NCBI RefSeq assembly: GCF_032854445.1
Contig: NC_088299.1
Span: 5,309,001 to 5,373,000 of the forward strand
Source of the DNA: Liolophura sinensis
Taxonomy: Eukaryota > Mollusca > Polyplacophora > Chitonida > Chitonidae
Direction: 5' to 3'
DNA: 64,000 bases
Under the pieces are notes generated by a model. It ran no database searches and had not been told where the DNA came from. It saw only the letters and a list, made by a program, of their open reading frames with translations. The first letter of the stretch is position 1. Each line of letters starts with the position of its first letter. Below are positions 12,721 to 22,766 of this stretch, one piece after another. The translations under genes and the position numbers were made by a program.

Positions 12721-15700
12721 TACAGTTTGTGACTGATTGTAAGCTTTATTTTAAATTTTAGACACCAGCTGTTGCTTAGGACATCAATGCTCTTACAAAG
12801 TCAATGAATTATAGTACAGTTTTTCCATGATGGAACCACCATGGTTTTGTTCGTGTTTTGTACACCGCACAGAATTTGTCTTTACATTTCTCACACCGTC
12901 AGTCTTTCTTCAATGTTCCAATAATACTGGATCAAGGTAACAGCCACTGCGCCAAGCTGGAATACGTGTGCGTGTCTATTTCTCTCAAGCTTCATTCTGC
13001 TATGAAATAAAAATCCGAGCATTCTTATACTGTGTTCTTCTGTGATTTCTTTGAGATCTGCATTTATATTGATTGAATTTTGGATATGTCATGTTTGTTC
13101 CGATAAAAATCAGGGTAGTTGCAAAATGTTTCCAGTCGAAGTGAATAACCCTCTGAAAACTATCTAGGACAGTTCTCAAGTTTCAAATATTGTCGACATT
13201 AGTGTCTTTTGTGCAAAATATCAAGTAATTTTAATGCATCGCGGATAAGTTCTTACTTTATTTTATCTTGTCCAACGGAAAGCCCTGAGACAAGTGTAGT
13301 GTTCCGATGCCAAAAAACAAATGTTTTGGTAAAAATGTTACCTTCTTTCGACATTAGCACTTATGCTTTCCTTGACATAAGAAAAATATTTTCCCCGCAA
13401 TAAAAGAACTACATTTTTGTTCGCCTTAGTTCAAATATCAATTAAACCAGAGACTACAATACACTAATACATTCCCTAGTGATTGTCAGTGATGATACAT
13501 TTTGGAGTTACATTTGCGATGTGCAGATACTTAAAAATGATGTGGCAGATAAGTTTATAGGGATAAAGGGAATTATGTGCTACATTTGGTACAGTTAAGT
13601 TATTTATGATTGAATTATGAACAATCGAAGTTAACGGGTAGGCCTACTTAACGGGATATAAAATTTAATGCTCTTAGTAGTGAGCTTTTGAGGAGTGACC
13701 AAGAACTAAGAAACCAAGTTTTAATACATTGTGTCTGGTTGACTTCATTATACAGGTGTCTTCATTATTGTTTTGCGAGGAATAAGGCCGGCGTGGTACA
13801 AGAGCGCTGTAAACTATATTTACCTGAAATAGAAACACAAGTTTAAATAGAATCCAATTGACTTGTGTTATGTTGCTAAATTTCATCTTTGATTCAATCA
13901 ATGAATGAGGAATTTATTTGAAAAATAATGTCCAATAATTGTAAAAAAGAATGTTGACTTCTTTTCGGATGAGTAGCTCCACTACTGTTTCAGTCCGAGA
14001 AAGGGGACATTGTCAATTAACGTCTTTGTAGAAAACGAACAGCATGGGTATTTTTTCATTTATCGTGTTACATTTTGTTACTAGTAAATTCATGCCCAAG
14101 AACCGTTCCCTACACTACCTGCTTCAGGTTTAGCGAACTCATTTAAAGAAGCGGCAGGCACGCAATCGTCGGGGTCACCAAAATGACAATCCAAAAGTAA
14201 ACCCAAACAAATGTGCAAGACAAACGAACAGGGATATGCACAACATCTTCGATGTCACAAAAATTCCACGTATTCTATCTTTAATTCGGAATTTTTTCGT
14301 GTCACATTTTTCCACTACCTTCAAAATACAGTAACTGAAAACCCAATTCAATTGTAAAGTTAAACAGCCAAAACAGACGAATTCAATACTCCCAGGGGTC
14401 TCTGGTGACGATTGTAACTGGACAGCTATACGCGTGCTGAATGTGGACTGGAGAATAGACACGACACACCACACTACAACTGACAACATAGACATTTAAA
14501 CCGATTGACGACTACGTCATTGCTAGATTAATAAACTACAAAATCTATTTCGTTTCTGTAGTTCAATCACCGTTCCGCAAATTTCAGCGATTTAAGCAGG
14601 AAAGCATCATGGGTTAGGTGTGTAATTTAAAAGCCTGCAGTTGCAAGAGAATAATGTTAACTTGAAAATGTAATCCGAAAATGGTCTACTATTCAAAACA
14701 TTGACGATTCCATGGGGCAGTAATAGAAAGTTTCTATTCAAAAATAAGATTATACATGAGCAGTGTAAACCTGAAAACTATGAAGATAGTTCATTTGTAA
14801 CTGGTAAATATGCTAAATGAGTGAGGACTGACTACAAAACCAGGCAGGGAGCAACACCTGTTTTGTGTTTCTCCCAACCAAATGGCAAGTACTCTATTTT
14901 TTCGCGTATAATAAAACTTCTTTATTATGTTGTCCCTCGGTATCGAAGTGGAACCGTATTGGCGTAAACATGTTTAACCCACATGGTAGAAATAGTAACA
15001 CTTCAGTGTGGCTTACTGACAGAAATGTCTCAAAACGGCTGCGCAATTTTCTGCTTCAGGGCCAGTCAGACAGGCTTTAGCGTCAAGGTGCTCCGCATCA
15101 CATTGATGCAATATGCTAGCAAGTGTCTGGTCATTAGGGAAAGTTTTCCATCGGATTTCATCTCGTGGCGCTGCATACAAAACACTGGTGGTGAAAATGA
15201 TTTTGGGCTCTTGCTCTCAAAGTCGAGAGCGTAATTCGCCTGAAGTATTTACAGAGTTAACAGTTAATTTGGCTAGAGATAAAATGAAGACGGTTCAGTA
15301 AACGGTTTCTAACTACATGAATATAATGATTAGAACTTTCTAGAGTTAAATGAAATCACGAAGGAGCGTTCAGGTATCAGATTCGTGTGCGCGGGTTGTC
15401 CCTCTGTATGGAACTTAAATACCACTATACGCAAGCCGACAAAATGGATATATTCTTCTAAATATAAGCGTCAAGTCCGACATTCTTATACCATTCGTAG
15501 TCCGTAAAGGGCGTTCCAAGTCGATAATCGCAAGATCCATTTCCACAACAACGTTTAACACTAACTCCCAAAGACAAAGGTATGTAAGAAATTATACAAT
15601 AAGAAATAAAGCCGGTAACACACAAGAGAGAAGCGGTCATCAGTTTTCAATGATGCCGGGCAGACAATGAATATTCCAGGCATGAATTCCATATCAAAGT

Positions 15701-15966
15701 TCAAATTCGTAGTCCGTGAATGAGTTCCATGTCAAATAACAGCTAAACAAGTATCTCAGTCGCGCTTTCATTGCAACTGTTCAGAAAGGCATCATGCTGA
15801 TGTAATTAGCATGGCTACCTTTACAGCCCCCAGCCCCAGGTTAAGCGGTATTAGATACAGTTTGAAAATGAGGAGCGTTACAGACCCTAACCGATCAGAT
15901 TATGATTCAAAAGTAACGCACGATTACGTCTTTCCCGTTAATATGTAAAGATCTCATGCTACAGAG

Positions 15967-16115
15967 GCGCCATCTATGATGTTACACATGACATGCACGA
16001 TAGACGGTTACACTGGGCAACCAGCGCCATCTATGTTGTTAAATACCATGTACGTGATAGATATGTACATAGGGATAACAGCGCCGTCTATGAGGTTGAT
16101 CACAATGCAGATCGC
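15967..16115 (-). repeat. 57-bp tandem repeat at the 3' end of the PLE ORF
   Basis: Two full and one partial 57-bp units start with gcgccatctatg or gcgccgtctatg at 15967, 16024 and 16081. The last partial unit overlaps the RT stop codon (16100-16102). The units are diverged between the shared start words. Confidence 0.85.
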
Positions 16116-17926
16116 CAGAGATTCTGAACGCTCTGTCCATACCTGCCAACGAGAGTGTTATATTCATTGTAAAATTTGAGAAACTTAGAATGAAGGCGTT
16201 TGACGGAGTATCCTTGACAAACTAGTATTTGAACTAGCAACTTGTGACGCAGATTAAAGTCATCACAATTAACGCAAGATCTGACAAATGCTACAAGGCG
16301 AGATATGTATACGCCATATGCAGGACCCTTTGGTATATTGCTATCTAAATAAGGATAATTTACAATATCAAAATTAAAATTATCCCTTTTGTCGTAAAGG
16401 CGGCATGAAAGGAGACCTTGTCCGACTTTGTACAGATATAGATCCAAATAAGATGTACCATCAGGACTATCTGTTGTCTCCTTTAAATCCAATGAAGGCG
16501 GATAGATTTCCTTCACCGCTTCAGCAATATGGGGATTATTTAACGCCAGTAGATCATCAATATACCGCTTGGTAAATGAAAACGATCGCGCTTTAAAGAT
16601 GTTACTTTTAAGTAATTTCTGCATACAGTCGTATTCATATGAAAACAGGTATAGGTCTGCCAAAAGAGGCGGACAACTGGTACCCATTGGAATACCTATG
16701 CACTGTTGGTAAATGGTATCTCCGAATTTCACATAGATGCTATTAATGAGAAATTCAAGTAATTCAATAAATAATGTAACATCCCATGAGTGGTAACCTT
16801 TATAAAGAGTAGAACTAAAGAAAGCCTTATTGCTTCTGAGGTTAATGTAACGGTGACCAGTTTTAGTAAATACCGAGACAATAAACGACGATATTCTTTC
16901 AATAAGATCTTTGTGAGGAATCGTAGTATAGAGAGTAGAGAAATCCCATGTGGATACGTCTTTGTACGGTATATGCATATGAGCATCGAGTTCTTCTGTA
17001 AGACGTTTGGAGTTGTTAAGAATCCACATGCAGTTGACGCCTGAATTTTTTGTTATGGCACAACAATACTTATTCCAAAATGACTTTAGGCCTACTTCTT
17101 GTAACGCTCTCGTAAGGAGGGTTGACAAGAGTTTGGTGGTACAGCTTTTTGAACCTGCAATAAATCGAGCCTTGTATGGGGATTTATGCGTTTTAGGAAT
17201 CCAGTAAAGTTGTGGTATTTCTGTCTGACGGGTAGGTATATTTATGCGCCTTTCTTTAAGAAAGGTTTTGTGTTTGTTAAATAGTTCCTCCAGAGTGCAT
17301 GTAGTAGCAGAATACGTGGATGTCGTTGTAGATGCACATAGCTCGTGAACAAGTATTTGATAATAATAATTCTTGCAAATAAAGATGACATTATTAGGAG
17401 CCTTGTCTGCTACAGTGATGAAAAATTTACTATGAAGGTCAGTGAGTGTTTCTTGCACAGTGGGATCCTCCAGAACCTGTTTAACTTTAGGTAGAGCATC
17501 AATGTCTAGACGGTGTATAGTTAAACTAACTTTCTTTTTGACAATCTCAAGCCAGTCGTTAAGTACCGCAGAATCCACTTTCTCCCGTTTTGACCATTTT
17601 TTAACATACTCCTCAAGTGCCGAGATGATATTTTTTTTGTTTGATCGAATGTTGACATTACTCTTTTCTCTATACTTAGGACCACTCACATAGAGATTCC
17701 TTAGATCACGATTCTTAATAATATCAAGGTCACCAGTCAGGACATGTTTACATTTGTCGTAGGTAAAAACTGAGGATTCACAATCACAGTTATACTCGCC
17801 AGAAGTATACGTCGCCAAATCGAACTCCTTGATGGCCTGGGAATAATTGAAAATTTTGGAAGCGATAGGCTTTGTATACTCATAGGATATGCAAGGTGGC
17901 TCTTGGATATTAAAATAATTAGGCAC
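16100..17926 (-). CDS. Penelope-like element reverse transcriptase (main ORF)
   Basis: The 608-codon minus-strand ORF encodes an RNA-directed DNA polymerase of the Penelope-like type, which copies element RNA at a nicked or exposed chromosomal end. Visible features in order are a Cys/His cluster (CDC at about 47-49, C59, H61), then TGDLDII and GPKYRE (64-86). Next come ADKAPNN (173-179), in the place of the DKG motif of many PLEs, and IPKTHK (243-248). WDFSTLYTTIPH (327-338) carries the first catalytic Asp, D328. IPMGTSCPPLLADLYLFSYE lies at 412-431, RYIDD at 454-458 carries the catalytic Asp pair, and SYLDLYLYK follows at 492-500. The protein ends about 150 residues after YIDD with no GIY-YIG endonuclease. 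The stretch begins at a GTG after an in-frame TAA near 17943, and the true N terminus lies upstream in another frame. The core looks intact. It could belong to the PLE clade with an N-terminal endonuclease, or to an endonuclease-lacking one. Confidence 0.85.
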   Translation of the reverse strand: MPNYFNIQEPPCISYEYTKPIASKIFNYSQAIKEFDLATYTSGEYNCDCESSVFTYDKCKHVLTGDLDIIKNRDLRNLYVSGPKYREKSNVNIRSNKKNIISALEEYVKKWSKREKVDSAVLNDWLEIVKKKVSLTIHRLDIDALPKVKQVLEDPTVQETLTDLHSKFFITVADKAPNNVIFICKNYYYQILVHELCASTTTSTYSATTCTLEELFNKHKTFLKERRINIPTRQTEIPQLYWIPKTHKSPYKARFIAGSKSCTTKLLSTLLTRALQEVGLKSFWNKYCCAITKNSGVNCMWILNNSKRLTEELDAHMHIPYKDVSTWDFSTLYTTIPHKDLIERISSFIVSVFTKTGHRYINLRSNKAFFSSTLYKGYHSWDVTLFIELLEFLINSIYVKFGDTIYQQCIGIPMGTSCPPLLADLYLFSYEYDCMQKLLKSNIFKARSFSFTKRYIDDLLALNNPHIAEAVKEIYPPSLDLKETTDSPDGTSYLDLYLYKVGQGLLSCRLYDKRDNFNFDIVNYPYLDSNIPKGPAYGVYISRLVAFVRSCVNCDDFNLRHKLLVQILVCQGYSVKRLHSKFLKFYNEYNTLVGRYGQSVQNLWRSAL

Positions 17927-17929
17927 AGC

Positions 17930-18300
17930 ACTACGAACATCAGGTTAAGGATGTGTGGTAGGTTAATTAAATCAAGGCCACTGTCTAAATAGTTTATCTT
18001 CAGAAAGAGTCGATTGTGTTGAGTTTCAATTGTAGTTACAGGGTGATACAATTGAAAATACGATATATCTTGACACAGACGTACAAGGTGAGGTGGAACA
18101 TTAAAATTGTGTATGCTATTGGATACGTCTTGAACGACCTGTTTTAGCAAGTTCAATGGCAGTGCATATAATACTGTGCGTAGAGCATGCATGCTATTGG
18201 TGTCATACGACAATCCTACTAAATAGCTAACTGTAACGTGTTTGTGAATCATGTTTCTGTTGAACTTCCTCCTACCATGACTGCGAGGTCTACGTTTATG
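17930..18300 (-). pseudogene. Frameshifted, truncated N-terminal part of the PLE ORF
   Basis: A minus-strand frame open from about 18300 to 17930 encodes a basic start (KRRPRSHGRRKFNRN), then a segment ending NYLDSGLDLINLPHILN. The next residues make sense only after a one-base shift into the RT frame (PDVRSAVPNYFNIQEPP), so one frameshift near 17930-17945 separates them. The ORF is cut at the insertion boundary, and no GIY-YIG or other endonuclease motif is left. The element copy is therefore probably dead, unless the shift is a sequencing error or is bypassed by ribosomal frameshifting. Confidence 0.65.
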
Positions 18301-18639
18301 GTACTAAGTACTCGATTCTTTACTTTTTTGTTCTACCTACAAAAGCTGTACACGAATAATTAAATTTTTTCTGGTACACTGCATGACTCATGTTAAACGT
18401 CGTTCAACCTTGTATTCTTAGGTACAACACCGTTTCTGTTGAATCCGCTGGTGGACAAAGGCTCCATAAGATCTGGTTCCCTAATATTGTTTTCACCATG
18501 ATATTGTATTTGAGTTGGATTTCAGTGGAATTATGCTACAAAGAGAAACTATGGAATAACGTTAGCAAATTCCCTTGAATACAAGGAAGCATTCTATGTA
18601 TGCGACTGTATTACTGATCCTTACCACAAACTCGCTGGG

Positions 18640-18868
18640 GGGGCCTCCGTGGCTCAGTCGGTTAGCGCGATAGCGCAGCGTAATGACCCAGGAGTCTCTC
18701 ACCAATGCGGTCGCTGTGAGTCCAGCTCATGCTGGCTTCCTCTCTGGCCGTAAGTGGGAAGGTCTTCTAGCAACCTGCGGATGGTCGTGTCCATAATGGT
18801 GGCCGCCGTCGTATAAGTGAAATATTCTTGAGTGCAGCGTAAAACAACAATCAAACAAACAAACAAAG
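18640..18868 (+). mobile_element. tRNA-derived SINE with internal deletions
   Basis: The head reads ggggcctccgtggctcagtcgg with box A intact. The box B region is damaged (gtgagtccagctc lacks the ttcaa). The middle ggtttcccccgggctc part is deleted and the tail is (caaa)n. Flanking words ctcgctg and gttgctg match a single tcgctgaaaa in the empty copy-2 site near 12131, so a short, mutated target-site duplication is likely. Confidence 0.88.
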
Positions 18869-19962
18869 TTGCTGAAAAGCCTGTAAGTATTTAGTGGCAT
18901 TCAACATTGACGCCTTACGTGAGCATTTCTAAGGGCACTTAGGCTCATCGTCGGCAAGCTTTTGTTTAGGTCCTGTCAAATGTCTCCAAAGTTGGCTTGC
19001 AGCTGTTTTCAATTCATCTGAAGACAAATTTACTTGAAAACGGACAAATTATGGAATAGCGTTAACAAATTTCCATAAATACAAAGAAGATTTAAATGTA
19101 TTGACCAACGTCTCTCTTACCACAATGTCGCTAGCAGTAGTTTAAGTATTTCCTGGCATTTAGTTTTGACCCTTAGGCTCGGCATTTCCAAAAAGATATT
19201 TACCCACTCCGCCGACAAACGCGAGTCCTGCCGGACGTCTCTCAAGTTGGCTTGGCGCTGTTTTCAACTCATCTGAAGGCAAAATTTGAACTATGCGTCT
19301 TAGTGGTGAGAGACCTGTTTTAGACTGCACGCAGAGTGTTTTGACGGAAATTAGTTGGTTAGTACCTTTATCATTTCCGAGGAAAATCCGTCGTCTGGAA
19401 AGGCTTGAAAATGTCCCTTTCTACAAACAACAACAACAACAATGCAATGTATACATCGATCTCAAGTTTATCTCAAGACTTGAATTCTTTGCCAAGCAGA
19501 TACACATTTGTGGAACAAATTACAAATACATTTGTAATACTTCAATATCTGGGGCTATAATTTTTTTAATAAACACAAAAGGAAGACACAGGGAAATTCA
19601 TTAAAAAATTTTGGTTTTTAGCATAGAATTGGGGTTATTAAGTTAGAGGTATATTTGCCAAGGAGCACTACTACATCGACTTGGGGATAAGGCCCACACA
19701 ATGCCGGTCAATTGTAAGGTGCTTTACCAAGATGTGGCACTGTGGTACAATGTATTGTCTAATGAAAAACGTATCTAAGAGGAGAAATATCGGAGGGGCA
19801 CAGGAAGCCGGCTGTAGAATAAATTGGAAAGGAAATGGTTATTATTTTCTATTTTTTTCGCTTTGATACTCGGTTAAAACAATGATGGCATCTGAGTCAA
19901 ATATTTACAAGATTACATATCGGCAGCAGAAAAGTGTACATGTCGGGTAATTAGGCCGTTAA

Positions 19963-20170
19963 TTAGCTTGTGGTGTTGGTGGCTCTAGGTGTGGTGTTAT
20001 TGAACCTAGTTAAAGTTGTAGTGGTCATGTTAGAGGTGGTATTTGGATGGTTATAAGGCTCAGGTGGCTTTAGTAGTAATGGTACTGGGGTGAAACTATG
20101 AGGTAGTATTGACCATGGTAGAGGTAGTATTTGGATGGTTATAACACTCAGGTGGCGATAAATGTTAGAA
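19963..20170 (+). repeat. Isolated diverged monomers of the 95-bp satellite
   Basis: About two monomers, roughly 89 bp apart, carry ggtcatgttagagg (20022) and gaccatggtagagg (20111), each followed by tatttggatggttataa. They lie just after block I of copy 3, the same place the 95-bp array occupies after block I of copy 4. Confidence 0.75.
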
Positions 20171-20819
20171 TTTATTAGCACACCATCTAGATCAGCGCTT
20201 GTAGTGACTGTCCCGAGATTCTTCCAAGCCTCGTTTCTCGGCAGATATCGGCGATATGTTCTGAGCATATTTTGCACCCGCCGAAGAGTCGTTAATTTAT
20301 TCTTCTCATTCAAGTCATAAATAACGTCACTGTGGAAATCCCACGATTTGAATGTGTTCATTGTGACCGTTTCGCCATGTACTGACGTCGTTGGTGATAT
20401 CTGTTAGTGACATATTCCAGTCATTAAGCAGTATTTGTCACGTTGATTTTCGCCATCATGACAAGTAAAAGATGAATGTTGCCCTGGTAACTCTTCTGTC
20501 TTTGGAGGTAGTTTCAATCAGTCGCCAGTGATACAAGAATGCGCAATATTCGTAGATGCCCTCTTTTTACAAAAATGTTTTAAACATATTTATTTATTTT
20601 TATGGAGAACAGGAAATCGTTCTCGACATTTAGCATATCGGCTGCAGATGCGTAACCTGTATGAGCGTTCGCCACTAATTTTAAGGCATATGGACAGTTT
20701 GTAAGGTTCAATTTCTGCCCAAGCAAGGCGTAAAAAATAAGCCGATCCAAACATTTTTATTACTTGGAATTTTTTCGGTTCGGTCGAGTTACGGGAAACA
20801 CGAATAATATTACGGACAG
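20171..20819. other. Unique sequence between copies 3 and 4
   Basis: This stretch does not match other blocks of the array. On the minus strand, an ORF starting at 20361 begins with about 60 residues of protein-like composition (MNTFKSWDFHSDVIYD, then RRVQNMLRTYRRYLPRNEAW) before running into the G/T-rich repeat. No family is recognised. It may be a gene or transposon fragment, or chance. Confidence 0.35.
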
Positions 20820-22766
20820 CCTAAGGCATGATGGGTAAGCCGGTGCCGAGTTCAGGCAAAATATAGCCTGATTTATCTATTAATGTTTCTACACAACACA
20901 ATTTGTCTACGGCATGTTTTGTTGAAAAAATATCTTTTGTGACAGATCAAGGATTTAGTTTTTTTTTACATTTTAAATGTAAAATCAATGGGGTTATGGT
21001 GCAGTTTTCCTTGAATGGAACCATCTTGAGTTAGAAAGATGTTAAGGAAGAGCTTTGGGCTATTGCCCTGAATATTTGTTCGTGTTGCATAAATTATTGA
21101 TTTTGGATTGGGAATAGACATGACACGTGAGACTGCAGCATGGGGTATAAAATATCAAGAATTTTCTGCTGTCCCACTCGTTCAATATCACTTCTCACCA
21201 GCTTCCTGATATCCCTTCCTTTAGCTTGCACTAGTTGTATAATGGCACCTTCATTCCAATTAAAGGTTGCCATTTTCAGAGAATTTAGATTTAATACTGT
21301 GATGGGCCAACGCAACATTTTGAAAGTTCAATTCAAAAGTACTCTGTAAACAGTTTTAACCATACAAGTTTACCTTTGCCATTAGGCTAATGGAAGAACT
21401 GTTCAGCCCCTAATGACTTATGACACCGCCAAATCGACCCTACGGAGGATAACGAGCTACACTTGTTCCCCCTCACCCCCCACTATCAAAATGACACAAT
21501 TATGACGCAAACATGTTTAACGGACGAGTTGAAATAAGCACCACTTCAATGTGACTTACTGACAGAAAGGTCTCAAAACAGTCGTGCAATTTTCTGCTTC
21601 ACGGCCAGTCGGACAGGGTTTGGTGTCAAGGAGTCCAGCACAACTCTGATGCAATACGTCATCGACTTACTACTCATGAGGGAAAGTTTTCCATCAGGTT
21701 ACCCTCTCGTTGGGCTGCATACAAAACACTGATGGTGAAAATGATCTTGGGCTCTGGCTCCCAAAGTCGAGAGCATAATTCGCCATTTACTAAGTTAACA
21801 GATAATTTGGCTGGAGATAAAACGAAGACTGTTAAGTAAAATGTTTTTAACCACATGTGTATCATGATCAGTGCTAAATAAAAAGTCTTTGGTAAGTCAA
21901 GAAAGAAAGTTCTATGCATCGTATTTGTGTGCGCAATTTCTACATCTGTATGGAACTTAAATATCAGTAGATGCAGAACCGACAAAATGGTTACATATCC
22001 CTTATCTCAATTTTCTACGTTACGTACACAATCTGTACACGAATAATTAACATTTAATACGGTACACTCCATGAAACATATAAAACGCCTTTCAACCTGG
22101 TACCCATGTGCAATAGCGTTTCTGGTGCAACCGCTGGTGGACAAAGGGTCCCCGAGGTCTGGTCCCCTTACATAGGATGCTGTTTTAGACGGAACGCAAG
22201 GTGTATTGACGGAAATTAGTCGGGTAGGTTCTTGATCATTTCCGCGTAAAAACCGTCATCTGCATAGACTAAAAATGCTCATTTTCATAAACGGCCGCAA
22301 TGCAGTGACTACATTGATCGATGTGGAATAAATTACAATTATATTTTTAACACTTAATTATCTAAGTCATAACTGATTCTTTATGCACGCAGAACAAAAG
22401 ATAGGCGCAGGGAAATTTATTAAAATGTTAAGCTTTATTGGCACAGGATTGAGAGTAATAAGGGAAGGGGACATTTGTCAAGGAAGATTTACTAGATCGA
22501 CATGGGAATACTTCACAAAAATGGCGGTCAACCATCAGGTGCTTTTAGCTGACTCCATCTAGATGTAGTCAGAATCTGTTTCCTTGGTCTTGTCGTATAA
22601 AGTATTATCTAATAAAATTTGTCCCTAACAGATAGGGAGGAAATACCCCGGAGGCACAGAAAGCTGGTTGTGGAATAAATTGGAGAGGAAATGGGTCCTG
22701 CTTTCTATTTTCTAGCTTGGCACAAACTTACAAAAGTGCTCAGACGGTGCAGTAGCGGTAGGGCTG
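20820..22766 (+). repeat. Long tandem unit, copy 4 (internally deleted)
   Basis: Block B (20860-21040) is followed almost directly by G (21120-21850), H (21850-22180) and I (22190-22766). Blocks J to F are missing. Anchors are gaccctacggaggataacga at 21436 and tctcaaaacag at 21571. The end of I runs into the 95-bp satellite. Confidence 0.82.

Larger units (their letters stand above)
15448..18309 (-). mobile_element. Penelope-like retroelement insertion, 5'-truncated
   Basis: About 2.86 kb interrupts block H of copy 3. The left flank ends at gccgacaaaatgg (15447) and the right flank resumes near gattctttacttttttg. Intact block H copies at 11790 and 21985 read straight across with roughly the word ttacatatcc in between. 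Inside, on the minus strand, are a long reverse transcriptase ORF, a frameshifted 5' part of the same ORF, a 57-bp tandem repeat and about 500 bp of 3' sequence. The latter contains attcgtagtccgt twice, 212 bp apart. No endonuclease domain is visible downstream of the RT, and the 5' end stops abruptly at the host flank. Confidence 0.8.
12721..19850 (+). repeat. Long tandem unit, copy 3 (split by a PLE and a SINE)
   Basis: The block order is B (12725-12850), J (12855-13020), K (13140-13440), C (13480-13660, shortened), D (13660-13870), E (14150-14530), F (14570-14890), G (14920-15310, lacking its first part) and H (15310-15447). H then resumes at about 18310-18636 after the PLE. Block I follows a SINE at 18869. 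The end of H plus the start of I is duplicated a second time about 255 bp further on (ctgttttcaattcatctgaag near 19003, variant near 19258). Anchors are at 13505 for C and 15028 for G. Confidence 0.8.

Noticed and set aside
14175-14495. 106 aa minus-strand ORF with a signal-like start in block E
   Set aside because: The equivalent frame in copy 5 has an early stop, and copies 1 and 5 carry an indel that is not a multiple of three.
15458-15640. 60 aa minus-strand ORF resembling a small secreted Cys-containing peptide
   Set aside because: Lies in the 3' region of the PLE, where similar sequence repeats 212 bp away without the ORF. The hydrophobic start is probably chance.
16790-17693. Plus-strand ORFs opposite the PLE reverse transcriptase
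   Set aside because: Antisense shadows of the RT ORF.
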